64,000 nt of DNA from Pseudomonas fluorescens (GTDB taxonomy: Bacteria; Pseudomonadota; Gammaproteobacteria; Pseudomonadales; Pseudomonadaceae): contig NZ_LVEJ01000018.1 in assembly GCF_001648775.1 (NCBI RefSeq), positions 241,403 to 305,402 of the forward strand. Reading direction: 5' to 3'. A program made the translations under genes and the position numbers. Positions 15,407 to 23,728 of this stretch are shown one piece after another. Each line of letters opens with the position of its first letter. Within the stretch, counting starts at the first letter, position 1. Under the pieces are notes generated by a model. The model was not told the DNA's origin, made no database searches, and saw only the letters and a list, made by a program, of their open reading frames with translations.

Positions 15407-18061
15407 ATGGACGATCACTTTACCTTTGCTCGGTTTTGGCGCTGTGCCCTACAAGTCAATCCCTTTAGTTATCAAGGTGCCTACCGTGGCTCTGATCACG
15501 GCTTTGATGAGGATCAGTACAACCACGCATTGCTTGAAAAGTGCCTGGCACATGACATCAAGGTTGTTGGGATCGCTGACCATGGCAGCGTAGTCAGTGT
15601 GCATAGCTTGAGAAAGGTGCTTGAACCGAATGGGATCGTTGTGTTTCCGGGTTTCGAGATCGCCGCAAATGACAAAACCCACTACGTATGCTTGTTCCCT
15701 GAAGATACGGGTACACAGCAGCTTGAACGTTACCTCGGCAATCTCGACTTGCTTGATCCTGCGGACGGCGTTAGACCTTCTGGCTTGAGCTCTGAACAGT
15801 TGATTGACAAAGTAGATCAACTTGGAGGCTTTATTTACGCCGCGCATTGCACTCAGGATAGCGGTTTGTTGAAGAACCGACTTAACCACGTGTGGAAGCT
15901 TCCAAAACTTCGGGCGGCCCAGATACCGGGGGCTTTGGAGGATTTGGCAGGAGTCGAAAGTGATTTCTACAGCCGAGTACTAAAAAATAAAGACGATGCC
16001 TACAAACGAAAGCGTCTGGTTGCCTTGATCAATGCCAAGGACATCTCCAAACCATCAGATTTGGAACATGCTGGGGCGACATGTCTGATCAAGATGACGC
16101 GTCCCACATTCGCGGCTTTTAAGGTGGCGTTCCTCGATCCCGCCTCCAGGATTCGGCTAAATTCTAAGTTGGCCAAGAGCCCAGTCGGCAGGGTTCTTAG
16201 CATGGCGGTCGCCGGTGGCTATCTGGATGGTTTGAAGGTTAATTTTTCTGACCATCTCAATACTGTCATTGGTGGACGCGGCACTGGTAAATCCACCCTC
16301 TTGGAATGTCTTCGTTTCGCATTGGACCTTGCGCCGAAAGGCAAGCAAGCTCAAAAACTGCATCAAGAAATTATCAAAGAAAATTTAGGAAGGGCGGCCG
16401 GTCGAGTGGAATTGGTCGTGGTCTCATCAGCGCAAAATGGTAAGCAATACACTGTGTCTCGCCGGTACGGTGAGCTGCCGGTGGTGCGTGACGTGAATGG
16501 TGACGTATCTACCATGCTGCCCAGAGAACTCCTACCTGGCTTGGATATATATGGACAGAACGAAATCTACGAGTTGGCCCAGGATGAAGCCAGCCGATTG
16601 CAGCTGCTCGACCGATTTCTGCCGCAGGACGATGATTATGAGAAAAAGCGATTTGATGCGCAGAAGCGTTTAAAGGAAAACCACCTCGAATTTGTGGATT
16701 CCCTGTCTGGGCTGGACGACATTGAGTTCGAACTCAACCGGCTCCCTAATCTTGAAGAACAATTGCGTGACTACGAGACGTTGGGTGTTGCTGAAAAATT
16801 GGCCACGACGTCTTTGCTAGCAAGGGAGCGAGTGCTAGTCGGTACCGCTAAAGAAAGTTTGAAAAGCTACGAAAATGCGCTGGTTTGCCTGAGACAAGCC
16901 TTTCCGGACCTGTCTTTTATGAATGACGAGGCGATCAACGGGGTGCCCGATAGGGACGTGCTTGTGGCAATGCGCAGAGTTTTAGAATCACTCAAGATGG
17001 ATTTCGAAACCCATTTGACCGTAATGGAAGGGCTTGTTTCCATCGGTCAAACGCAGTTTTCGACTGAACACGATGCCTGGCTGCTCGCGGTCCAAGAACA
17101 TGACAAGGACTTGGAAAAGGAACTCCGCAAGCTTCCTGAGACTGCCGGTAAGTCAGGGCAGGAAATTGGTGTTGCTTATCAAAAGCTGCAAGGAGATATC
17201 GAGCACATACGGCCATTAGGGGCAAAGCTACCTTTATATCGAAAGCAATGCGAAACGCAGGAGCTGGAGCGAAGAAATATATTGGCGGAGCTTTCAGGTT
17301 TGAGAAGTCTTCGCCTTGATGCCTTACAGAAGGGGGCTAAGAAGCTAACGCGTAAGCTGGATGGAAAATTAAGAATTGAAGTTGTGCCTGAAGCTGACCG
17401 TTCACCACTGATGGCGTACCTATTGGCTTGCAAGCTGGAAGGGATTGCTGAAAAGAGATTGGCGTGGATCGAAGAGGTAGAAACGATCAGTCCATCCCTG
17501 CTGGTAGCATCGATCCGGCAAGGGAGCATGATGCTGCAACTGGAATGGGGTTTGACACCTTTGGTCGCTGACGCATTGGCCAAGCTCCAACCGTCGCAGA
17601 TAATGGAGCTTGAGGCGCTGGAATTGGAGCATCGCGTGGACATTTCTCTGAACGTTGCTCATGGAGATGCTGAGCCATTATTCCGTCCTTTGAATAAGCT
17701 TTCGACTGGTCAACAGTGCACGGCGATTCTGCACATGCTGCTTCTGGACAACATTGATCCGCTATTTATGGATCAACCGGAAGACAACCTTGATAACGCT
17801 TTCATCGCTGAGAGAATTGTAACCGAGTTGAGGGACGCCAAAACTAATCGGCAATTTCTCTTCGCCACTCACAATGCGAACATCCCTGTATTCGGCGACG
17901 CAGAGTGGATCGGGGTGTTCACTACTGAAGAGAACCGCGGTTGCCTTCCACCTGATGCGCAGGGTTCCATCGACGTCACCCTAATCCGAGACCAGGTGGC
18001 GAGAATCTTGGAGGGAGGCCGAGATGCCTTCATCCAGCGCATGGAAAAGTATGAGTTTTAG
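15407..18061 (+). CDS. PHP-domain plus SMC-like ATPase (TrlF-like)
   Basis: An 884-residue protein from the ATG at 15407; a TTG five codons earlier is possible. Residues 1-~230 are a PHP-like domain: IADHG (57-60), FPGFEIA (80-86) and IYAAHC (143-148). The usual N-terminal HxH metal motif is not seen, so catalysis may be lost or altered. Residues ~270-884 form an SMC/RecF-type ATPase: Walker A GGRGTGKST (289-297), a central coiled-coil, signature LSTGQQC and Walker B LFMDQPEDNLDN near the C-terminus. Such PHP-AAA proteins occur in defence islands. The divergent HNH protein may be the nuclease partner. Confidence 0.83.
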   Translation: MDDHFTFARFWRCALQVNPFSYQGAYRGSDHGFDEDQYNHALLEKCLAHDIKVVGIADHGSVVSVHSLRKVLEPNGIVVFPGFEIAANDKTHYVCLFPEDTGTQQLERYLGNLDLLDPADGVRPSGLSSEQLIDKVDQLGGFIYAAHCTQDSGLLKNRLNHVWKLPKLRAAQIPGALEDLAGVESDFYSRVLKNKDDAYKRKRLVALINAKDISKPSDLEHAGATCLIKMTRPTFAAFKVAFLDPASRIRLNSKLAKSPVGRVLSMAVAGGYLDGLKVNFSDHLNTVIGGRGTGKSTLLECLRFALDLAPKGKQAQKLHQEIIKENLGRAAGRVELVVVSSAQNGKQYTVSRRYGELPVVRDVNGDVSTMLPRELLPGLDIYGQNEIYELAQDEASRLQLLDRFLPQDDDYEKKRFDAQKRLKENHLEFVDSLSGLDDIEFELNRLPNLEEQLRDYETLGVAEKLATTSLLARERVLVGTAKESLKSYENALVCLRQAFPDLSFMNDEAINGVPDRDVLVAMRRVLESLKMDFETHLTVMEGLVSIGQTQFSTEHDAWLLAVQEHDKDLEKELRKLPETAGKSGQEIGVAYQKLQGDIEHIRPLGAKLPLYRKQCETQELERRNILAELSGLRSLRLDALQKGAKKLTRKLDGKLRIEVVPEADRSPLMAYLLACKLEGIAEKRLAWIEEVETISPSLLVASIRQGSMMLQLEWGLTPLVADALAKLQPSQIMELEALELEHRVDISLNVAHGDAEPLFRPLNKLSTGQQCTAILHMLLLDNIDPLFMDQPEDNLDNAFIAERIVTELRDAKTNRQFLFATHNANIPVFGDAEWIGVFTTEENRGCLPPDAQGSIDVTLIRDQVARILEGGRDAFIQRMEKYEF

Positions 18062-18336
18062 CAGTCTGGTTATCCATCGCAGCCACCACCTCCAGTGTTC
18101 GTTCACTGAGGTGATACTTCTTCAAAAATACATCGAAGCTGCCCAGCTCGCCCTCCTGGGTCATCTCAACGCCGGGAATTTTCGTAGCACGTAGCGTTTT
18201 TCTATGCCGCCAAATGCATCACGTCTCTGCTGGGCACGTATAGAAACTCGGTCTGCGGATCGATATAGCGAGTCTTCGCTACGTCCTAGAGCCTGTATGC
18301 TGAAAGTAAGAATCAAAGCCGTCGAAGGAGTCATCG
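18062..18336. other. Intergenic with a possible gene remnant
   Basis: On the minus strand a short open stretch reads MTQEGELGSFDVFLKKYHL and then a few more protein-like residues, but it has no ribosome-binding site and is bounded by stops. It could be the relic of a gene lost during island assembly. Nothing else is recognisable. Confidence 0.25.
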
Positions 18337-18645
18337 ATGAAAATAACCGGGAGAGTCGAAGTCGAGACCACTGACGTCTTATGCGATGTGTGTGGTTGCT
18401 CCACCCGCCTGGATACTGGTGGGCATCAGTTTGGCACCCTACAAGCACACTGGGGGTGTGGCACTACCCATGAAGGGGAGCGCTATGAACTGCACCTGTG
18501 TGAAGAATGTTTCTTCCTGTCGTTGGCTCACCTTAAGCAGGAACGGCGAATTCAACATCTATTCAGTGAGGACGGCCAAGATTTCACCGATAACTTCGGT
18601 CTTGTCGCGAAGGATGACTATTTTGGTGACGTTGGGAGTCGATAG
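18337..18645 (+). CDS. Small zinc-ribbon-like protein
   Basis: A 102-residue protein with a strong GAAGGAG site before its ATG. It has CDVCGC (residues ~16-21), a central WGCG and CEECF (about 55-59), suggesting a zinc ribbon or knuckle. No DNA-binding helix is obvious. It stands alone between the PHP-ATPase and the XRE regulator. I cannot assign a function; the coding call rests on the start site and the cysteine pattern. Confidence 0.7.
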   Translation: MKITGRVEVETTDVLCDVCGCSTRLDTGGHQFGTLQAHWGCGTTHEGERYELHLCEECFFLSLAHLKQERRIQHLFSEDGQDFTDNFGLVAKDDYFGDVGSR

Positions 18646-18786
18646 ATAATCTCCGACTGACTGGTTCAAAGCCGCAAGATAGGGGGGAGCGTCCAATTTG
18701 GGGGTATGAGGGCGCTGCTAACAAACAGGAGCTTGTCATAGCATCATCTGATGGCACTAATGTGATGAAGAATTCACAAAATCAAA

Positions 18787-18805
18787 CGCCCTGACGGTCG
18801 GGGCG
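18787..18805 (-). terminator. Possible terminator of the XRE gene
   Basis: Arms CGCCC and GGGCG with a 9-nt loop; on the minus strand the hairpin is followed by TTTGATTTT. It lies 136 bp beyond the XRE stop. The stem is weak. Confidence 0.3.
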
Positions 18806-18940
18806 CTTAATCGAGCTTCATCAGGGTGGTGCACTGCTTTTGTCCGTGGGTGGAGACTCTCGCCTGCGTTTCCCTCGGCTAGCAATTCAATATAAAAATT
18901 TGCGCTCTTGATGTCAACGCTCAGCACGTTACCCCGCTAG

Positions 18941-19234
18941 CTATGTTGCGGGAACGCTTACGATGAATTGCAGCTCCCTGTTTATGCGTGCAAGGAAGGT
19001 CTCAACGTCAGTTTCGCCCTCCTTTCGCATGTAGCACGCCGATAGTAGGCTGACGGGGTGAACATCAAGCACTTGGCAAAGCTCGGCTAGTTTCTCTAGG
19101 GTCGGATTGGTGGCTCCACGTTCCAACAAACTGATGTTGGTGCGGCTGCTCACAATCGAGAAGTCTTCCTGCGTGAGGCCTTTTTGATGGCGTACGTGCC
19201 TCAAGGATGCTCCAAACGCGTCTTTCAGTTCCAT
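18941..19234 (-). CDS. XRE/Cro-type HTH transcriptional regulator
   Basis: A 97-residue protein with one HTH_3 domain: ASLRHVRHQKGLTQEDFSIV, then SRTNISLLERGATNPTLEKL, followed by a short helical tail. It is probably a dimeric repressor. It is divergent from the 142-residue unknown gene at 19328, and a perfect 9-bp-arm dyad sits between them. That arrangement suggests it controls both itself and its neighbour, like restriction controllers or antitoxin-like regulators. Confidence 0.85.
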   Translation of the reverse strand: MELKDAFGASLRHVRHQKGLTQEDFSIVSSRTNISLLERGATNPTLEKLAELCQVLDVHPVSLLSACYMRKEGETDVETFLARINRELQFIVSVPAT

Positions 19235-19273
19235 TTTGCGATCTCACAAAAGGAACGATGGAGCGATATTGCA

Positions 19274-19298
19274 CAATATATGACTACAACATATATTG
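19274..19298. promoter_or_regulatory. Perfect operator dyad CAATATATG-N7-CATATATTG
   Basis: Nine-base arms (19274-19282 and 19290-19298) are exact reverse complements around a 7-nt spacer, midway in the 93-bp divergent region between the XRE gene and the 142-residue gene. This is a strong candidate XRE binding site overlapping both promoters. Confidence 0.7.
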
Positions 19299-19327
19299 GT
19301 CATTCGTGATTCAGGGGGGAGCTAGCG

Positions 19328-19756
19328 ATGAGTAGAGACCACGAAGCGTCGGAAATTCTTACCGGCCTTTTTGATACCGACTTTCTCGCTCAACCCTTCA
19401 TCCGTCAGGCAATGGCGTGCCCTTGGTTTTATCTAGAAGCACAGATCCGTGAGGGTAAAAATTTCGTCGGCGAAATGCTAATGATCTCTTCATTTGAGTC
19501 ATTGAAATCTATTCTCTCACTCCGACATGAGTCCTTTCGGGTCCAGTCAATAAAATTCGTCACTCCCAGTTTCGTCAATCAAACTGGAGACTGGAAAATG
19601 GAGCCTCTTTTGGAGGCGATTGAGGCAACAGACCAAAACGGGGAGCTCATTTCTCTCTTCAGGGTTTCCGGCCAAACCTACTCGAACTTAGGAGATACCC
19701 CGGAAACAAACCTGCAAAATGTCAAAGTCTTATTCCCGCTACAGCATGAGGTTTGA
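19328..19756 (+). CDS. Protein of unknown function paired with XRE regulator
   Basis: A 142-residue soluble protein starting MSRDHEASEIL, with GGGGGAG upstream of the ATG. No signal peptide, membrane segment or catalytic motif is visible and I do not recognise the family. It diverges from the XRE gene over a shared operator, so its expression is probably tightly controlled. It could be the effector of a small regulated module or simply cargo. Confidence 0.65.
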   Translation: MSRDHEASEILTGLFDTDFLAQPFIRQAMACPWFYLEAQIREGKNFVGEMLMISSFESLKSILSLRHESFRVQSIKFVTPSFVNQTGDWKMEPLLEAIEATDQNGELISLFRVSGQTYSNLGDTPETNLQNVKVLFPLQHEV

Positions 19757-19861
19757 CCATCAGTGGCTAGGCTGTCTCATCGGCGCAATCGACTCAACTT
19801 GGATGATTTTTTGGGCGCACATTGAGCTGCCTCGGAAGAACATCCATCCACTGGAGTGAGC

Positions 19862-20062
19862 ATGACGTTGGCAGATAAACGTAAAAGATCTCTCATTCAT
19901 GCCAGGGATTTTTTGATTGATCTTTCCGGTGATCACACGGTTGCTGAACCCCTGCGCCTAAGGGCTTTTCATCTATTAAGGCACTATCCTGATCCGACTG
20001 AAATTCTGTCAGCCGAGTTTTCTGATGATCAATCACATTGCGTTGATTCACCCGCCCCTTAA
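19862..20062 (+). CDS. BPSL0761-like small protein
   Basis: A 66-residue protein from the ATG at 19862, with GGAG 5 nt upstream (GTG at 19856 is also in frame). The pattern of a charged N-terminal helix, ARDFLIDLS, then LRLRAFHLLRHYPDPTEI resembles the small BPSL0761 family common in Pseudomonas and Burkholderia accessory regions. Function is unknown. Confidence 0.65.
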   Translation: MTLADKRKRSLIHARDFLIDLSGDHTVAEPLRLRAFHLLRHYPDPTEILSAEFSDDQSHCVDSPAP

Positions 20063-20565
20063 GCGCCGTTACTTACGTTCTGTTCGCCACTAAGCTGACT
20101 ATTGTGAAGTGCACGAGTCGACCCGGTTCAGCCCTTCGCCCCCAGCGGAAATTGCCGTTGCTGACTGATCGCAATGGGGCGATTCTGTTGAGCTTTAGGT
20201 CGGTGTTTACAGCAGAAAATTAAGCGTCTGATATTCAGATCCAACGGTGGCGCAGAAGTGAGCAGACGTACCACCACCGCACCCCGTCACTTCGCGGATC
20301 GAATCTGGTAAAGAGGATAGACTTTCAGTAGAGAAATTCGATCGAGTTGACGTCATTGTATAACCGCTTACTGTCCTGACATCGTAGTAGTATTAGCTGG
20401 CAGCGCGAAATCGTCGTTCTACCAGGCACTCTGACTCGCCTCGTAACTCTCGTGTCATGCTGATTGCATCAAGTCAGATTCGAGGGCAAAGGTACCTGTG
20501 AATGATCTTATGTCTGACGAGCATTAGCGACCTGGTCTTGGCGCGGATTGGAGTAACAATGCAGC
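20063..20565. other. Non-coding stretch before the Mrr-STAND gene
   Basis: About 500 bp with no convincing ORF in any frame, many stops and no repeat that I can pair. It presumably holds the promoter of the downstream gene and may include degraded mobile-element sequence. Confidence 0.4.
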
Positions 20566-22851
20566 ATGAACTACGACTTCAGAAATCTCTCATCAGCGGA
20601 CTTTGAGGATCTAGTCCGTGACCTCATCGGAAAAGAAGAGGGGGTTCGCTTTGAGGCATTCTGTGCAGGCCCAGATGGTGGTCTTGACGGTCGGCACGCG
20701 CACGCCAGCGGGAACGTTGTTCTACAGGCGAAGCATTATGAAGGTTCGCCGTTCAGCAAGTTAACCGCGGTCATGAAGCGTGAACGTTCTTCAATCGATA
20801 GACTGGCCCCCGGCCGCTACATACTCGCGACTTCCTGTAGGTTTACGCCGCTTGGCAAAAACAGGCTCTCCCCACTCATAGGGCCAAGTTTGAAATCAGA
20901 GGCGGATATTTTCGGTCCGGAGGATCTCAATGGTCTTCTCCGGAAGTACCCAGAAATTCTCAAGTCGCACATCAAACTCTGGCTCTCGGGTGCGGGGGTT
21001 CTGGAGCGCGTAGTACATGCGGCGGCCCACACCTTTGCAGCGCTAACCCTCGAAGATATTGAACAAAAAGTTCGTGTCTACGCCGCAAACCCTAGCTTCG
21101 ACGAATCACTGGTCACGCTAGAAAAGCATCGGCTTCTGATCATATCCGGGCCGCCGGGCGTCGGAAAGACCACATTGGCCGAGATGCTTTGTTACACATT
21201 TTTAAGCGAGGAGTGGGAGCTTATTCCTATACGAAGCCTGGAAGACGGTTTCGCGGCCATTAAAGACAGCAAGAAGCAAATTTTTCTTTTCGATGACTTC
21301 CTTGGAAAAGTCGCCCTTGATCGACAAGCTTTGGCGCATAAAGACTCTGATCTTGCGCGCTTTATGAGCCGCATACGTCGCTCACCGAATGCCCGTTTCA
21401 TTCTGACAACAAGGGGTTATATATTTGAAGAAGCCCGTAGAGTCTCTGAACATCTTGGTGATCAGCGCCTCGATGTGACGAAATATGTGCTTGATGTTGG
21501 CATTTACACTCGTCGAATCAAGGCGCGAATTCTCTACAATCATCTTTTCGTGTCAGAGACGCCGCAGTCGCATATCCGGGCGTTACTGGAGAGTAAGAGT
21601 CTCCCAGAAATCGTTGATCACAAAAATTATAACCCACGTGTCATCGAGGCAATGACCGATGCATTTCGCGTCGGTGACATTGAACCCGTCAACTATCCCG
21701 CTGCCTTTATCGGCGCCCTGAACAATCCGAGTCAGATTTGGGACACCGCGTTCCGAACGCACATTGACCATCGTTGTAGGCATCTACTGATGGCGATGTT
21801 TTTCCTCTCAGAATACGGTGTCTCAATTACGACTCTTCGCTCATCTTTCGATATCCTGCATACGTCGATGAGCACGACCTATGGTCTGCCGCACGGTCCT
21901 AAAGATTTCGAAGAAGCCCTTCGTATTCTGGAGGGTAGTTTCGTCAATGTCGTCATCTTCGACAGGCCAACGGTTTCTTTTCTTAACCCTTCGCTCAAAG
22001 ACTATCTATCAACCTACCTGTTGGACACAGAACTCCTTATTCGCCTCGTTCCCACGGCGGTTTCAATCGACTGGTTGTCGAGCCTTTGGGACTTCGTGCA
22101 TACGTCTGGGCTTAGCGAGGCCGACCAAGCAAAGATCGCTAATGCCTGCGCTGATAAGGTCGAGATGATCGAAGAGCGCCCAAACTGGCGGCCGCGAGCC
22201 GGTGACACTCGCTCGCTCGAATACAATGATGCCGCAAACTCCAGGCGACTCCGGATGCTGATGGATTGGTGGGAGATCACTGACGATCGACGGTTTGCAG
22301 ATAGCATAATCAGGGTCGCGCGCAATCCACAGCAGGGCTTCAGTGCATGGTCAGATGGGGAGGCTCTGATTGAGTTCTTTTCCCTGCGAGGCGGGAGTGG
22401 TTATGACCGGCCGTTCATTTATGAAGCCGAATTTCTAGAGCTCATCGAAAAGGCACTCACCGACGTCATACGCTGGAGTTCAAGTGACATGCTCTCCACC
22501 CTTGTCGATGCAGTGGATGCTGCGAATGGACTGCCCGATAGCATCACCTGTGCCTTGCAGACGGCTGTGCTAGAGGAGTTCGAGGATAACGCTAGCCGCA
22601 TTCGCGAGGACGATAGCGAGTCCTCCCTATCGGACCGGATCGATGCCTTAAAAAAGTTCGCGCCGCGGTTTGGTGTGCCGGAAACTGAGTTGAATAGCGC
22701 CGTCTCAGCCATCGAGAATCGAATGGACGAGATTGAAGACCGAAGCAGTCGCGCACCCTCTCCGAATATCCCTTTATCGATCAAGCGGGACGGGGAAAAA
22801 TTTGACGACCGCGCTCTTCGAGACCTTTTTATCCCTCTCCTTGATCGCTAG
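20566..22851 (+). CDS. Mrr-like nuclease fused to a STAND NTPase, putative anti-phage protein
   Basis: A 761-residue protein. Residues 1-~130 are an Mrr-like PD-(D/E)xK nuclease: FEDL (13-16), GPDGGLDG (35-42) and QAKHY (54-58), giving the Glu14/Asp37-Asp41/Gln54-x-Lys56 pattern. The STAND NTPase follows, with Walker A GPPGVGKTT (195-203), Walker B FLFDDF (240-245) and an arginine-containing sensor (FILTTRGY). The remaining ~450 residues are helical, probably the sensor part. Nuclease-STAND proteins such as Avs sense phage proteins and then degrade DNA. Nothing is co-transcribed on either side. Specificity is unknown. Confidence 0.85.
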   Translation: MNYDFRNLSSADFEDLVRDLIGKEEGVRFEAFCAGPDGGLDGRHAHASGNVVLQAKHYEGSPFSKLTAVMKRERSSIDRLAPGRYILATSCRFTPLGKNRLSPLIGPSLKSEADIFGPEDLNGLLRKYPEILKSHIKLWLSGAGVLERVVHAAAHTFAALTLEDIEQKVRVYAANPSFDESLVTLEKHRLLIISGPPGVGKTTLAEMLCYTFLSEEWELIPIRSLEDGFAAIKDSKKQIFLFDDFLGKVALDRQALAHKDSDLARFMSRIRRSPNARFILTTRGYIFEEARRVSEHLGDQRLDVTKYVLDVGIYTRRIKARILYNHLFVSETPQSHIRALLESKSLPEIVDHKNYNPRVIEAMTDAFRVGDIEPVNYPAAFIGALNNPSQIWDTAFRTHIDHRCRHLLMAMFFLSEYGVSITTLRSSFDILHTSMSTTYGLPHGPKDFEEALRILEGSFVNVVIFDRPTVSFLNPSLKDYLSTYLLDTELLIRLVPTAVSIDWLSSLWDFVHTSGLSEADQAKIANACADKVEMIEERPNWRPRAGDTRSLEYNDAANSRRLRMLMDWWEITDDRRFADSIIRVARNPQQGFSAWSDGEALIEFFSLRGGSGYDRPFIYEAEFLELIEKALTDVIRWSSSDMLSTLVDAVDAANGLPDSITCALQTAVLEEFEDNASRIREDDSESSLSDRIDALKKFAPRFGVPETELNSAVSAIENRMDEIEDRSSRAPSPNIPLSIKRDGEKFDDRALRDLFIPLLDR

Positions 22852-23299
22852 GCCAGCTTCGCGGAATGGGTGCGTCTCCCTTGGTAACGTATTGGAGCTG
22901 TCTCTTGTCGTGTTCTCTGCATCCCGACCATCTGGTATTGATCCAGTCTGTGTGGAAACGACCAGTAGTGCTGCTTTAGTGATCCCATGATTGCGAAGCG
23001 TAGAGGCCAAGTCGAATGCAACGGGTGACCAAGTGGAGTGCTATTTCCCACGAGTCACGCGAACCTTCCATTAGGCAGAGCAGACGCAGGCAGAAAGCTT
23101 ATCGGCAAATGATCTTCCAAAGCCGAGGTCATGGACTTGCTCCACTCCTCGAATGGCGGAGCAGATTACCCTTAAGGGTGATGCAAGATCTGCTGCCTGG
23201 CGATTGTTCCGTTTGCTATCTAAACCGGACACATTCATCAGTGATCAATAACGGGATCGAATGGCCAGGCAGACTCGGTTGCGTAGCTGTGACATAGAC
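22852..23299. other. Non-coding stretch between cargo and recombination genes
   Basis: About 450 bp with no convincing gene. It lies between the convergent Mrr-STAND and ginD stops. No clear terminator hairpin with a T-run is visible. Confidence 0.4.
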
Positions 23300-23728
23300 T
23301 TACACGCGTGGCTTCTTCAAAACCAGCGCAACTACCTTGTGATCGCTTATCTTTGCTTTGAGAACATGGTTCTCTTCCAATAACACCTCATTGACCGACG
23401 CGAGTTGAGAGACTTTGGCCCGCAGTTCCTCAATTTCCTTACGGTAGTCTGCTGACTTCTTGCGCTCGGCAATCAAGTCCTGTTGTTTCTTATCTCGCAT
23501 GGCTCGACTGGCGCGTCCCTGAATCTCGCGGATCGCCTCGGCAAAGCTCGGATAATGATTGTGGATTAGCGCTGTCGATACGCCTGCCTCGCGGGCTACT
23601 GCGGCAATAGTTACCTTGGTCTCCCCGGTTCGGGCACGGCCTTTTTGGACGCGGTAGAGTGCGAGCTTCAGATCCTTCTCGCGATCCTCGGCTGGCTTGT
23701 AATTGGTTGTCTTGTCCTTGGGCTTCAT
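23300..23728 (-). CDS. ginD: GinD-like HTH/coiled-coil protein (TnpC-like)
   Basis: A 142-residue basic protein. Residues ~35-75 form an HTH (TIAAVAREAGVSTALIHNHY), and ~85-130 a heptad-like coiled-coil (EIEELRAKVSQLASVNEVLL). It matches the small fourth gene of GInt islands and TnpC of Tn554-type elements, which assists recombination and its orientation. Its ATG overlaps the ginC stop by 4 bp. Confidence 0.8.
   Translation of the reverse strand: MKPKDKTTNYKPAEDREKDLKLALYRVQKGRARTGETKVTIAAVAREAGVSTALIHNHYPSFAEAIREIQGRASRAMRDKKQQDLIAERKKSADYRKEIEELRAKVSQLASVNEVLLEENHVLKAKISDHKVVALVLKKPRV

Noticed and set aside
22852..23299. Insertion-sequence remnant between Mrr-STAND and ginD
   Set aside because: No transposase fragment or paired terminal repeats could be identified by eye.
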